Assembly: GCA_031282405.1 (NCBI GenBank)
Contig: JAITDU010000045.1
Span: 62,001 to 126,000 of the forward strand
From: Coriobacteriales bacterium
Lineage (GTDB): Bacteria; Actinomycetota; Coriobacteriia; Coriobacteriales; UBA8131
DNA length: 64,000 nt
Reading direction: 5' to 3'
Position 1 is the stretch's first letter. Each line of letters starts with the position of its first letter. The notes under the pieces are model-generated. The model searched no databases. It was not told the DNA's origin and saw only the letters and a program-made list of their open reading frames with translations. Shown piece after piece: positions 47,759 through 57,306 of this stretch. Position numbers and translations under genes: made by a program.

Positions 47759-48142
47759 ATGTTTGAAGTATTATCAGTCGGGGCGGGCGGCGCATTAGGT
47801 TGCATAATCCGCTATCTCACTACTAAGATATCATGTGAACTGATGCCGGGATTCCCCTGGGGCACTCTCTTCGTTAATGCCGCAGCAGGATTGGCTATGG
47901 GGATGCTGATGGGTCTGACTGCACAGACAGACTCGTTGTCTGAACGAACACGCCTGTTCGTCGTCGTTGGCATAATCGGTGGGATGAGTACTTACTCGGC
48001 ATTCAGTGCCGAGACCTTCTCGATGCTTCAGGAGCATCAATATCTGCTCGCGCTTGGCAACATTTTCCTTAACACAAGCCTCTCACTTAGCATGGTTGCC
48101 TTGGGATGGTGGCTTATGACAAGTTTAGTTGAGGCTAGATAG
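47759..48142 (+). CDS. crcB: Fluoride exporter CrcB/Fluc
   Basis: The start MFEVLSVGAGG (47759) has GGGAGG 4 bases upstream; length 127. Four helices are visible, with the signature GGALGCIIRYLTT, GTLFVNAAAGLAMG (the conserved Asn) and GIIGGMSTYSAFSAETF (the Thr/Ser-Phe fluoride path). Fluc proteins form dual-topology dimeric channels that let F- out. Controlled by the fluoride riboswitch just upstream. Confidence 0.95.
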   Translation: MFEVLSVGAGGALGCIIRYLTTKISCELMPGFPWGTLFVNAAAGLAMGMLMGLTAQTDSLSERTRLFVVVGIIGGMSTYSAFSAETFSMLQEHQYLLALGNIFLNTSLSLSMVALGWWLMTSLVEAR

Positions 48143-48205
48143 GCACCTGTGAGTCTGTCTATCTACGGCTCTGCACGCTCGGCAGCTTGTCCACATCCGC
48201 CAGTC

Positions 48206-48892
48206 TCAGTAGTTTACGATAGCTGACAAGCGCTTGCCTGAACCCTTAAGCGAAATCTCATTCAAAGTTTTGTCTTCGTGCATAAGTGCCAGCTCGATAT
48301 GCTTGAGGACAATACCGGTATCGAACAGCCATAGTTTACCCGGAAGTACCCTACCAACACCGCGCACCTTTACCTTTACCTCAACCTGACCCTCAGAGAA
48401 AGTCAGGAACCACGGCTGAAAGTTTACCGCTGAAGGCGCGAGTCTCGCCGCATGAGCGATAGGATTATCCTCGTTGCTCATCTCTGTGATTTCTTTGCGC
48501 TTGAAGTCATCTTCACCCGTGCGAAGCGGCACGTTCGTCTGACCGAAACCAAGAAGAATGCGATACTCGGGGTTCTTTTCCAGCGGCGTTGCCATGCCGC
48601 ACCACACACTTCCAAAGCCCTGGCTCTGTAACCACAGATCAACACCTTGAAGCATGTAGCCAATATTAACCCATGATTTTTCATCTTCATTGGAATACGC
48701 CAGAATCGCATACGGCGCAAAGCCGCCTTTGAGTTTATCTTTACCTACGATTTCAAAGCGCGCTGATTGTCCCGGTAACTGTTTTAAACCATCGAGATAC
48801 CCTTGAATCTCAGAAAGCTCTGTAGTTGTAAGTGGTGTTTCGTCGTATTGACGCACGCTCCGCCGGACAAATATTGTTTCATAAAGTGTCAT
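48206..48892 (-). CDS. Nitroreductase-family protein
   Basis: A 228-residue protein (start MTLYETIFVRRS, 48892). ETIFVRRSVRQYDETPL is the FMN-binding N-terminus (R-R-S-x-R). The body contains NIGYMLQGVDLWLQSQGFGSVW and the C-terminal half begins AHAARLAPSAVNFQPW, a second copy of the family's flavin-site segment. This two-part arrangement resembles the TM1586-type nitroreductases. Substrate unknown. It is convergent with crcB. Confidence 0.85.
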   Translation of the reverse strand: MTLYETIFVRRSVRQYDETPLTTTELSEIQGYLDGLKQLPGQSARFEIVGKDKLKGGFAPYAILAYSNEDEKSWVNIGYMLQGVDLWLQSQGFGSVWCGMATPLEKNPEYRILLGFGQTNVPLRTGEDDFKRKEITEMSNEDNPIAHAARLAPSAVNFQPWFLTFSEGQVEVKVKVRGVGRVLPGKLWLFDTGIVLKHIELALMHEDKTLNEISLKGSGKRLSAIVNY

Positions 48893-48898
48893 TTGCAA

Positions 48899-49251
48899 GT
48901 CTCATCTACTTATTTTCAACGGGCAAAGATAGTGTTCCTTGAGCTTCTCACGCATAAAATTGGTCTTTTGTGAGCGCTGTGTTCTCCATACCGTTCGCGC
49001 ACCTCTTAGGTTGCATGGCCTCAGTACATGAATAGTAGAACACAGTGTGCAGTAAAAACGCAAGCAAAATGTGCCTTGGTAAAGAAAATCAAGACAGAAC
49101 ACAAATGAGGTGCACTAGTGAATAGCGAGTGTCGACGACGTGTTAGACTAACGTTTATCCCAACAACGTATTTTGATTGGCAAAAACGAGGTGGCGCTAT
49201 ATCCTCAAGCCGTTACAGAGATTCTAGGTGTGACTCTAGTTCGTCGGATCG
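48899..49251. other. Gap between ftsX and the nitroreductase gene
   Basis: About 350 bases. No gene is supported. A 45-codon plus-strand frame (from GTG near 49119) is Arg/Ser-rich and has no ribosome site. In many actinobacteria smpB follows ftsX; it is not here. Confidence 0.5.
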
Positions 49252-50157
49252 TTAGACCTTAAGATAGCGCCGCATGGCCCAAGCCGAGCCAAACAGTCCA
49301 ATGATCAAGCCCACACCAACTAATATCAGGTAGACCGCCCAAAGCTGCATATTGGCATAGTCGATGGGTAGCCAGGTGAGAAGAGCATTGAGCTGCGGCA
49401 GAAACGTAGCACAAAGCAGCGAGATGCAAAGAATCGCCAGGCCCGCGCCGACCAAGGATTGTAGGGCACCTTCCATCAAGAAAGGTCCACGGATAAAGCC
49501 GTTGGAAGCGCCTACGAGGCGCATGATGGCGATTTCCTTGCGTCGGGCCAGGATGGCCAGTCGTATCGTGTTATTGATGAACACGAGGGCCACGAATATC
49601 AGCATTGCCACCAGTATCAAACAGACCAGGCGGATAATATCGGTAACGGCGAACATCTGTTTGACGATCTTTTGGCCGTAGCGCACAGAATCATCGGGAT
49701 TGTCAGGGTTTTCGATAACCTGGTTGAATACATCCAGTGCCATCATCGCATCTACGACATCTTGCACCTTCTCCGGTTCACTTAACTCAACTTCTAATGA
49801 AGCCGGCAAAGGATTGCCATCAAGCTGTTCGGCGATATCCGGGCTTACCATCTCCTTAAAGCGCTCCATCGCCATGTCTTTATCAATGTAGGTAACGCTT
49901 GCTACTTCTGAACGCGATTCTACGAACGATTCAAGTGCGCCTATCTCGGAATTAACAGCATCGTCGGACAGGTATATAGAAATTGTGACCTGGCTCTCAA
50001 CACCTTGAACGATGCGGTCGATAATCAGACTCGTAACCATAAATACTCCGATCACCAAAAGTGATAGGAATATTGTGACCACAGCACCAAAGGTGGTACC
50101 AAAGTTTTTTCGGGAATTAGATAGTGCCTCTCTGATGAAATAAAGGAGACTACGCAT
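49252..50157 (-). CDS. ftsX: Cell-division protein FtsX
   Basis: The start [12 protein letters not shown] (50157) lies inside the end of ftsE (8-base overlap); length 301. One N-terminal helix (about 25-50), an extracellular domain of about 130 residues, then three helices near the C-terminus, with MRLVGASNGFIRGPFLMEG as the conserved FtsX cytoplasmic loop. With FtsE it activates peptidoglycan hydrolases at the septum. Confidence 0.95.
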   Translation of the reverse strand: MRSLLYFIREALSNSRKNFGTTFGAVVTIFLSLLVIGVFMVTSLIIDRIVQGVESQVTISIYLSDDAVNSEIGALESFVESRSEVASVTYIDKDMAMERFKEMVSPDIAEQLDGNPLPASLEVELSEPEKVQDVVDAMMALDVFNQVIENPDNPDDSVRYGQKIVKQMFAVTDIIRLVCLILVAMLIFVALVFINNTIRLAILARRKEIAIMRLVGASNGFIRGPFLMEGALQSLVGAGLAILCISLLCATFLPQLNALLTWLPIDYANMQLWAVYLILVGVGLIIGLFGSAWAMRRYLKV

Positions 50158-51280
50158 CGATACCGTACACCCCCTTGTCTTCATCGCGGACCAAATAACC
50201 GTTCTCCAACGCAACGACCCGCTTGCGCATCGAATCGACCATCTCGCGATCGTGGGTGGCCACCACTATTGTTGTACCTGTGCGATTAATGCGGTCAAGC
50301 AGGCGCATGATGCCCAGCGATGTTTGAGGGTCAAGATTGCCCGTAGGTTCGTCGCATATCAGCATGGGCGGTCGGTTGACAATAGCTCGAGCAATAGAAA
50401 CCCGTTGCTGTTCACCACCCGAGAGCTGGTCGGGATATTTAGTCGTTTTATCCTCCAGGCCCACAAGTCGTAACACTTCGGGTACCTGCGTACGAATGAT
50501 ATGTTTGGACTTACCGATAACCTCCAAGGCAAAGGCTACATTTTGAAAGGCTGTTTTATTGGGCAGAAGCTTAAAATCCTGAAATACGCAGCCGATGTTG
50601 CGTCTGAGATAAGGTACCCGCCAGCGACGGATGGTCGATAAGTCCTCGCCAGCAACGACCAATCGCCCGGAGGACGTCACGAATTCATGATTGATCAGGC
50701 GAATGAAGGTGGATTTACCCGAACCGGAATGCCCGACTAAAAATACGAATTCACCTGAGGAGATAGTCATCGATATATTGTTCAGCGCCGGCTTATCCGG
50801 CTGGGCCGCGTAGACCTTGCTCACTCGATCGAACAAAATCACCGGCCGGGCATTAGCGACCAGTCCCTGGGGACGGGCGGTTTGAGTATGTGCAGTCTGT
50901 TGGGCAGTCACCTGGTTTGGAACAGGTGCCACCTGTGGGATCGAGCCTGTGCTGTAAGGAGCGGGAGAAACCTGCGGAATCGAACCTGTGTTCTGCGGGG
51001 AGACCTGTGGGATCGAGCCTGTGTTCTGCGGAGAGACCTGTGGGATCGAACCTGTCTGCCCTATCGAATTGCCGACGACCGGCAAAGCTCCGAACTGTGG
51101 CGCAGCTCCAACACTTTGCACGCGAGCATGAGCAGGGTCGGTAGTCGAATCGTAGGACTGTGTAAGCTGTGGGTCTATCGGGGTCTTCTCTGTATCAGGA
51201 GATGTTGGAGGATATCCCAAGCCAAGAGTGGTCTGTGCAGGCACAGGCACAGAGCCATCTGGCACTTTTGTCTCATCCAC
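50150..51280 (-). CDS. ftsE: Cell-division ATP-binding protein FtsE with a long repetitive N-terminus
   Basis: The start GTG 51280 has GGAG 5 bases upstream. The ABC domain (about residues 147-376) is standard: [15 protein letters not shown] (Walker A), [15 protein letters not shown] (signature), [12 protein letters not shown] (Walker B). About 145 residues come first, rich in Pro, Gln, Thr and Ser, including four copies of TGSIPQV. Most FtsE proteins start at the ABC domain, so the extension is unusual. No start codon with a good ribosome site is obvious nearer the ABC domain. Confidence 0.94.
   Translation of the reverse strand: MDETKVPDGSVPVPAQTTLGLGYPPTSPDTEKTPIDPQLTQSYDSTTDPAHARVQSVGAAPQFGALPVVGNSIGQTGSIPQVSPQNTGSIPQVSPQNTGSIPQVSPAPYSTGSIPQVAPVPNQVTAQQTAHTQTARPQGLVANARPVILFDRVSKVYAAQPDKPALNNISMTISSGEFVFLVGHSGSGKSTFIRLINHEFVTSSGRLVVAGEDLSTIRRWRVPYLRRNIGCVFQDFKLLPNKTAFQNVAFALEVIGKSKHIIRTQVPEVLRLVGLEDKTTKYPDQLSGGEQQRVSIARAIVNRPPMLICDEPTGNLDPQTSLGIMRLLDRINRTGTTIVVATHDREMVDSMRKRVVALENGYLVRDEDKGVYGIDA
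50931..51056. repeat. Tandem 33-bp repeats within ftsE
   Basis: Four imperfect units encoding TGSIPQV; the last three have a 33-base period and the first is spaced 39 bases. Such an array can change copy number by slippage in multiples of 11 codons without breaking the frame. Confidence 0.8.
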
Positions 51281-51376
51281 TTCTACTCCGTTCGTTTATG
51301 TCGCAATTAGGGCTGGAGTTATTGCACGAATCGCTCGAATCTAAGCAAAAAGCTCATCTGAGCAAATTCATTGCGA

Positions 51377-52309
51377 CTAGTTTACCACAACATCATAGAT
51401 AGATCGGGCGTCCAGCCGGAATTTTGCAAACAGTTCGTCAATTTGTCCTGAGGTTCCAAAGCAATCCGCAACACCGATAAAGCGTTGTCCGCGACGGGCT
51501 ATACCCGGGTGGGCGGCCAGCAATTCGGCAACAGCCGCACCCAGACCGCCGATAATCGAGTGTTCCTCGCAACTCACTGCCCAACCGGTCTTTGAGACAC
51601 TGTCCAAAATCGTCTCGTCATCTAACGGCTTAAGAGAAAACGCGTCTATAACTTCGGCAGAAACGCCTGCACCTTCCAACATTTCTGCAGCAGCCAATGC
51701 CTGTTCCACTTCTGCACCGCAGGCTATTAGGCTAACGTCATTGCCTGAACGCAAGACGTTTGCCCTACCGAGACGCACAGAACTGCGGTCGCTGTAAACC
51801 GGCCCTGTGGCCGCCCTGCCCAGACGCACATAGAAGGGGCCCGAGGTATGCGCCGCAATATGCAGCGCCGCAGATGCCGCCACGTAGTCGGCCGGCACGA
51901 GCACGCGCATATTAGGCAACACGCGCATCAGGGCAATGTCTTCGAGCATTTGATGCGAGCCACCATCGGCGCCAACGCTGATACCGGCATGCGAGGGCGC
52001 TACCTTCACATCAAGCTGCGCATAGCAGACGGTATTACGTATCTGATCATAAGCCCGCCCTGTACCAAACACCGCGAACGAACCACTGAAGGCTATCTTG
52101 CCACTCAGGGCCAATCCAGCGGCAACCCCTATCATATTCTGCTCGGCAACGCCCACGTTGAACAGACGCTCCGGATAGCTTTTGCCTAACACAGCAGTGG
52201 TGGTAGAACCAGACAGATCAGCGTCAACAGCAACAACATCCAGACCTTCTTGCACCAGCTCTACGAGTGTAGGTCCATAGGCAGCTCGTGTAGCCCGCTT
52301 CTCAGACAT
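51377..52309 (-). CDS. Transketolase, C-terminal subunit
   Basis: The start MSEKRATRAAYG (52309) has AAAGGGTGAC upstream and overlaps the N-subunit stop by 8 bases; length 310. It covers the pyrimidine-binding and C-terminal domains: DADLSGSTTT, FNVGVAEQNMIGVAAGLALSG (the catalytic Glu in VAEQN), and VISCE-like AVSCEEHSIIGGLG. Split transketolases act as heterotetramers in the pentose-phosphate pathway. Confidence 0.93.
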   Translation of the reverse strand: MSEKRATRAAYGPTLVELVQEGLDVVAVDADLSGSTTTAVLGKSYPERLFNVGVAEQNMIGVAAGLALSGKIAFSGSFAVFGTGRAYDQIRNTVCYAQLDVKVAPSHAGISVGADGGSHQMLEDIALMRVLPNMRVLVPADYVAASAALHIAAHTSGPFYVRLGRAATGPVYSDRSSVRLGRANVLRSGNDVSLIACGAEVEQALAAAEMLEGAGVSAEVIDAFSLKPLDDETILDSVSKTGWAVSCEEHSIIGGLGAAVAELLAAHPGIARRGQRFIGVADCFGTSGQIDELFAKFRLDARSIYDVVVN

Positions 52310-53315
52310 TGTCACCCTTTGACCCCGTTGGCTGTATTTCGGTGGCTCCCAACTCTGCCAGCGCGACCGCACATTGCTGTCGATCGGCAGCCCTACCATG
52401 CCAGGCGCAGCTATTCTCCATAAAACTCACACCCTTACCTTTGACCGTTTTTGCCACAACGACGCTCGGGCCCTGTTCAAAGGAGATGGCCTCGGCGAGA
52501 GCTCGACTGATATCATGGGGATCGTGACCGTCACAGCTCACCGCATGCCACCCAAAAGCCGCGAATTTGGCCATTATCGAATGTGGGTTGCAGATGTCGC
52601 GGATAGCGCCGTCTATCTGTAATTCGTTGTTATCGACGATGGCGACAAGCCGACTCAAGCGTCTGTGGGCGGCATACATAGCAGCCTCCCAGATTTGGCC
52701 CTCCTGGAGTTCGCCGTCACCCAGTAGGACAAATACACGTACGGACGATCCAATCGGCTGTTCAGATGTGGCAGTATCCGCACTTACTGTGCCATCCATA
52801 CACGCGGCATTGCTCGTACCTACAGCACTGTCATCATCTACGGCGCGATCCATATCCGAAGCGTTACCTGCACTCCCGGCACTGCCGGCACCCGACATAT
52901 CAAGTCCCAGGGCCAAACCCACCGCAATGGACAGTCCTTGTCCCAAAGAACCCGTCGATACTTCTACACCGGGCAACTTGCGCATATCCGGATGCCCTTG
53001 CAAGCGAGAACCCAGCTGGCGCAATGTCACGAGCTCTGTCGGAGGGATATAACCGATCTCGGCAAAGGTGGCATAGAGTACAGGTGCCGCATGCCCTTTG
53101 CTGAGAATGAAGCGGTCACGTCCGGGCCAGAGCGGATCCATGGGGTCGTAGTGCAAGTGTCCACCAAAAAATAGCGTGGCCATGATATCGACAGCAGAAA
53201 GCGAGCCACCCGGATGTCCACTGCCCGCCGCGGTGGTCATGCGCAGGATTGAGCGGCGCAGTCGGGCCGCTCTTGTCGCTATGTCAATGCTGTCGATGTT
53301 CAGGGCTTCTTTCAT
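52302..53315 (-). CDS. Transketolase, N-terminal (thiamine-diphosphate) subunit with insert
   Basis: A 337-residue subunit. GSGHPGGSLSAVDIMATLFF, SKGHAAPVLYATF and GSLGQGLSIAVGLALG are standard; the thiamine/metal motif is GDGELQEGQIWEAAMYA, followed by DNNELQIDG. Between residues about 140 and 195 there is a Ser/Ala/Gly/Asp-rich insert (GAGSAGSAGNASDMDRAVDD) placed right before the ThDP motif. It lies between prfB and its partner subunit, all overlapping or nearly so. Confidence 0.93.
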   Translation of the reverse strand: MKEALNIDSIDIATRAARLRRSILRMTTAAGSGHPGGSLSAVDIMATLFFGGHLHYDPMDPLWPGRDRFILSKGHAAPVLYATFAEIGYIPPTELVTLRQLGSRLQGHPDMRKLPGVEVSTGSLGQGLSIAVGLALGLDMSGAGSAGSAGNASDMDRAVDDDSAVGTSNAACMDGTVSADTATSEQPIGSSVRVFVLLGDGELQEGQIWEAAMYAAHRRLSRLVAIVDNNELQIDGAIRDICNPHSIMAKFAAFGWHAVSCDGHDPHDISRALAEAISFEQGPSVVVAKTVKGKGVSFMENSCAWHGRAADRQQCAVALAELGATEIQPTGSKGDNV

Positions 53316-53325
53316 GTGGTTAAAC

Positions 53326-54540
53326 TCAATTCGCCATGTCCGACTCCGGAGCCTGTGCCTGACGTGACCCCTTGGATTGTGCCTGAGGTAAACCCTGGGG
53401 TTGTCCTGCGCCCACTTTCCAACGATGGTACGCGATGACGAAGCGGTCCAGGTCGCCCTCTTCTAATACGGCATCTACATTGCCGGTCTCGACATTACTG
53501 CGCACATCTTTAATCTGACGATACGGATACAGCACATAGTTGCGTATTTGGTTTCCCCAGGAGGCTTCGGCCTTGCTGCCGCGCAGTTTGGCTAATTCCT
53601 CCTCACGTTTGGCTTTTTCCAGTTCGTACAGTCGCGAGCGCAAGATACGCATCGCCGATTCACGGTTTTGTATCTGCGATTTTTCATTCTGACAGCTCAC
53701 TACGGTACCCGTGGGCAGATGTGTGATGCGCACCGCAGAATCTGTAGTGTTTACACTCTGGCCGCCGGGTCCACTGGAACGAAAGACATCCACGCGAATA
53801 TCCTCATCTTTGATGTCGACTGCGATGTCATCGGGCAATACCGGGAGAACCTCAACGCCGGCAAAAGTCGTCTGCCTGCGCTTTTTATCATCTGTGGGGG
53901 AAATACGCACAAGGCGATGAGTGCCCTGTTCAGCTTTAAGCATACCGTAGGCATTGTATCCAGAGACGATAAACGTGGCGCTGTCGATGCCGATAACCTC
54001 GCCGGTAGGAGCATCGAGCACTTCGACATCCCAACCTCGACGAGCGGCATAGCGAAGATACATCTTGAACAGCATCTCTGCCCAGTCCTGAGCCTCCAGA
54101 CCACCTTGGCCGGGATTGATAGAGACAATAGCATCGCCGTGATCATACTCGCCATTGAACCAGGTAGCCAATTCAATCTCGTCCAGGGCCGCTGTAATCT
54201 CCTCAATCAGCCTTTGCGCTTCGCGGTCTAAGGCCGCGTCTACGATGGTTCCATCACTACTTTGCGTTTCATCACCATCACGGCTGAGATCATAAGCAGC
54301 CTGGGCATCGGCCAACAATGCAGAGCTGCGCTCAAAAGCAGCGATCTCATCGCGTAGAGCCGACACCTGACGACTTATGTGTTGAGCCGCAGCCCGGTCG
54401 TCCCAAAAATCAGGCTTACTGAACTCGGCTTCCAAGTCTTTCAGCTTTGAGCGCTTCTGATCAAGATGCAGATACGTCCGAGCCTGCTCCAGACGCTCTT
54501 GCAGTGTCAAGAGTTGTTCTTTGGTATCCTCAGTGGCCAT
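53326..54540 (-). CDS. prfB: Peptide chain release factor 2
   Basis: A 404-residue factor that reads UGA and UAA. The GGQ loop (SSGPGGQSVNTTDSAVRITH, about 260-280) is intact. The codon-recognition tripeptide is SPT (RISPTDDKKRRQTTFAG), not the usual SPF. There is no programmed +1 frameshift: the LHLDQK region reads straight through. The ATG directly follows the secA TAG. Length is a little over the E. coli form because of a C-terminal Gln/Ala/Ser tail. Confidence 0.95.
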   Translation of the reverse strand: MATEDTKEQLLTLQERLEQARTYLHLDQKRSKLKDLEAEFSKPDFWDDRAAAQHISRQVSALRDEIAAFERSSALLADAQAAYDLSRDGDETQSSDGTIVDAALDREAQRLIEEITAALDEIELATWFNGEYDHGDAIVSINPGQGGLEAQDWAEMLFKMYLRYAARRGWDVEVLDAPTGEVIGIDSATFIVSGYNAYGMLKAEQGTHRLVRISPTDDKKRRQTTFAGVEVLPVLPDDIAVDIKDEDIRVDVFRSSGPGGQSVNTTDSAVRITHLPTGTVVSCQNEKSQIQNRESAMRILRSRLYELEKAKREEELAKLRGSKAEASWGNQIRNYVLYPYRQIKDVRSNVETGNVDAVLEEGDLDRFVIAYHRWKVGAGQPQGLPQAQSKGSRQAQAPESDMAN

Positions 54541-57306
54541 CTAAACGCGCGCTCCGCAACATTTTTTATACTTCTTGCCAGAACCACAGGGGCAATCATC
54601 ATTGCGTCCAACGTTGGCAAACGGATCGCTCTTATCCTTAGTTACGGTGGCCGCCTTGCGTGGCGCTTCTTGAACCCGAGGCGCGGCAGCGCCACCCGCA
54701 CCGGCGCGGGCTGCCTGTTGTCGCTGTTGAGCCGCCGCCGCCCGTGCCTCAGAGGTGATGGAGGGAACATCCTCTGAAGGGCCCGAGTAGTTAGCACTGC
54801 GCAAAGCCGGCGTATCCTGTTCTTCGGGTACTACGATACTGATACGCAGAATCGTGCGGAGATAATCCTCATACATTACGTCGCGCAACTCGCTGAAGGC
54901 GGCAAAGGCCTCATTTTTATACTCGGTGAGGGGATCACGCTGGCCAAATGCCCTCAGGCCGATACCGGTTTTGAGGTAATCCATCTCCTGCATGTGGTTC
55001 ATCCAGCGAGTATCCATGATACGCAGCATCACCTGAGCTTCAAGTTTGCGCATCTGCTCAACACCGATACTCGCCTCTTTTTGCTTGAAAAGTTCCAGGA
55101 GATAATCGAACATTTGTTCGGCAAAGGCTGACTCGTCACCGTCGGAACCAAAACGCGCACGCGCGTCAAGGTCAGCCACACCTGTAAGCTCTTCCAGCCA
55201 CTTGTTCAGTCCATCCCAGTCCCAGTCATCCATGACGCCATCGCAGTAGAGTGCCAAATTCTTATCCAGCGTGTCGTTCATAATGCTTAACACCTGCTCA
55301 TGGATGTCCTTACCATCCAATATAGCGTTGCGCTCCTTGTAAATCGTCGCACGCTGTAGATTAAGAACATCGTCATATTCCAGCACGTGTTTACGCGAAT
55401 CGTAGTGCATGGCCTCGACCTGGCGCTGTGCGCTCTCAATGCCCTTGGCTATCATGCCACTCTCTAAAGGCATGTCCTCATCAAAACCGGTACGCTCCAT
55501 GACCGAAGCGATCCTGTCCATCCGATCACCACCGAACAGACGCATCAGATCATCTTCCAAAGAGAGATAGAACTGCGAGACGCCCGGATCGCCCTGGCGG
55601 CCCGAGCGCCCTCTGAGCTGGTTGTCGATACGTCGGGACTCGTGTCGTTCGGTGCCGATGACCGCCAAGCCCCCGGCGTTCAATACAAGTTGGTGTTCTT
55701 CGGCGGTGACAGCCCGGGCCTTCTCTCCAGCTTTTTTGCGTTCTTGTTCGGTGGCCTCTGCAGGGTCAATGCCCTCATTCACCAGGAGCTCTGTGGCAAG
55801 AAAATCAGGGCTGCCACCCAGGAGGATGTCGGTACCACGCCCGGCCATATTTGTGGCGATAGTCACCGCTCCGACACGACCCGCCTGGGCGACGATATGC
55901 GCCTCGCGCTCATGGTGTTTGGCGTTGAGTACCTCGTGAGGAATGCCTCGCATGTCTAACAGGCGCGACAGCAGCTCGGAGTTCTCGATAGACACAGTGC
56001 CGACCAGCGTAGGTTGACCGGCGTGGTGACGCGCGGCAATGTCATCGGCAACAGCCTTGTATTTTGCTTTGAGATTGCGATAGACCAAATCGATGCGATC
56101 GTCGCGGATGACGGTCTTATTGGGAGGTATGGCCATGACGGCCAGCTTGTAGATCTGTCTGAACTCGGCGTCCTCGGTCATCGCCGTACCGGTCATGCCG
56201 CTGAGCTTCTCATAGAGCCTGAAGTAGTTCTGCAGCGTGATTGTGGCCAAGGTCTGATTCTCTTCTTTGACCAGCACCCTTTCTTTGGCCTCCAGCGCCT
56301 GGTGCAGTCCTTCGCTGTAGCGCCTGCCCTCCATGATGCGGCCTGTGAACTCGTCGACGATCTTAACCTCGCCGTCAATAACCACATAGTCAACATCTTT
56401 CTTGAACAGAAATTGTGCCTTGAGTGCCTGCTGCAGATGGTTAACCAGCATACCCGAGGGGTCAGCGTACAAATCAGGAATGGCCAGTAGGGTCTCCATC
56501 TTGTGCAGGCCGGCCTCGGTCGCGAATATCGTGCGCTTGGCCTCGTCCATCTCAAAATCAACCGCAGGGCGTAAGTTGGCAATAGCCCGAGCAAATTTAT
56601 TATAGGTGTCTGCTGCCCTTGTGCCGATACCGCTGATGATCAGCGGGGTGCGCGCCTCGTCAATAAGGATAGAGTCAACCTCGTCAACAATCGCAAAAGC
56701 GTGCCCGTTTTGTACGCGATCTTCAGCACGCATGACCATGTTATCTCTCAGATAGTCAAAGCCAAATTCGGAGTTGGTGCCATAGGTAATGTCGGCCGCA
56801 TACGCCGGGTGCTTGGCGGTGGGTTTCATACCATTTTGCAAAAGCCCCACTTCCATGCCTAAGAAACGATAGATACGGCCCATCCATTCGCTGTCGCGCT
56901 TGGCCAGATAGTCGTTAACGGTCACTATATGCACGCCGGTACCGGCAATGGCATTGAGATAGCCCGCCAGTGTGGACACCAGCGTCTTGCCCTCGCCGGT
57001 CTTCATCTCGGCGATCTGTCCAGCATGGAGAGCCATGCCACCAATCAGCTGCACGTCAAAATGGCGCATTCCCAGCGTACGGATTGAGGCTTCGCGTACG
57101 GTGGCAAAGGCTTCGGGGAGAATATCGTCGAACACAGCGCCGTTAGCATGGCGTTCTCTAAAGCGCACCGTTCGTTCGGCCAGCTGCGCGTCGTCAAGTG
57201 TTTGGGTTTCGCTCTCAAGGGCGTTAATACGCTCAACGATGGCCGTGAACTGCTTGAGTTGTTTGTCCTCGCCGGAGCGGAGTATCTTTGAAAGGAAACC
57301 TGCCAT
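54541..57306 (-). CDS. secA: Preprotein translocase ATPase SecA
   Basis: The start MAGFLSKILR (57306) is the family N-terminus; the track's 34 extra residues are dropped; length 921. Walker A is in EMKTGEGKTLVSTL, DEAD-type DEVDSILIDEARTPLIISG follows, the preprotein cross-linking domain and the helical scaffold are complete, and the zinc-binding tail CPCGSGKKYKKCCG ends the protein after an Ala/Gln-rich linker. It drives export through SecYEG. Confidence 0.97.
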   Translation of the reverse strand: MAGFLSKILRSGEDKQLKQFTAIVERINALESETQTLDDAQLAERTVRFRERHANGAVFDDILPEAFATVREASIRTLGMRHFDVQLIGGMALHAGQIAEMKTGEGKTLVSTLAGYLNAIAGTGVHIVTVNDYLAKRDSEWMGRIYRFLGMEVGLLQNGMKPTAKHPAYAADITYGTNSEFGFDYLRDNMVMRAEDRVQNGHAFAIVDEVDSILIDEARTPLIISGIGTRAADTYNKFARAIANLRPAVDFEMDEAKRTIFATEAGLHKMETLLAIPDLYADPSGMLVNHLQQALKAQFLFKKDVDYVVIDGEVKIVDEFTGRIMEGRRYSEGLHQALEAKERVLVKEENQTLATITLQNYFRLYEKLSGMTGTAMTEDAEFRQIYKLAVMAIPPNKTVIRDDRIDLVYRNLKAKYKAVADDIAARHHAGQPTLVGTVSIENSELLSRLLDMRGIPHEVLNAKHHEREAHIVAQAGRVGAVTIATNMAGRGTDILLGGSPDFLATELLVNEGIDPAEATEQERKKAGEKARAVTAEEHQLVLNAGGLAVIGTERHESRRIDNQLRGRSGRQGDPGVSQFYLSLEDDLMRLFGGDRMDRIASVMERTGFDEDMPLESGMIAKGIESAQRQVEAMHYDSRKHVLEYDDVLNLQRATIYKERNAILDGKDIHEQVLSIMNDTLDKNLALYCDGVMDDWDWDGLNKWLEELTGVADLDARARFGSDGDESAFAEQMFDYLLELFKQKEASIGVEQMRKLEAQVMLRIMDTRWMNHMQEMDYLKTGIGLRAFGQRDPLTEYKNEAFAAFSELRDVMYEDYLRTILRISIVVPEEQDTPALRSANYSGPSEDVPSITSEARAAAAQQRQQAARAGAGGAAAPRVQEAPRKAATVTKDKSDPFANVGRNDDCPCGSGKKYKKCCGARV

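Noticed and set aside
49119-49256. 45-codon plus-strand ORF near ftsX
   Set aside because: No ribosome site, Arg/Ser-rich composition and overlap with the ftsX stop; likely chance.
50931-51056. CRISPR-like repeat array
   Set aside because: The units are contiguous 33-bp coding repeats within ftsE, without unique spacers; no cas genes are in the window.
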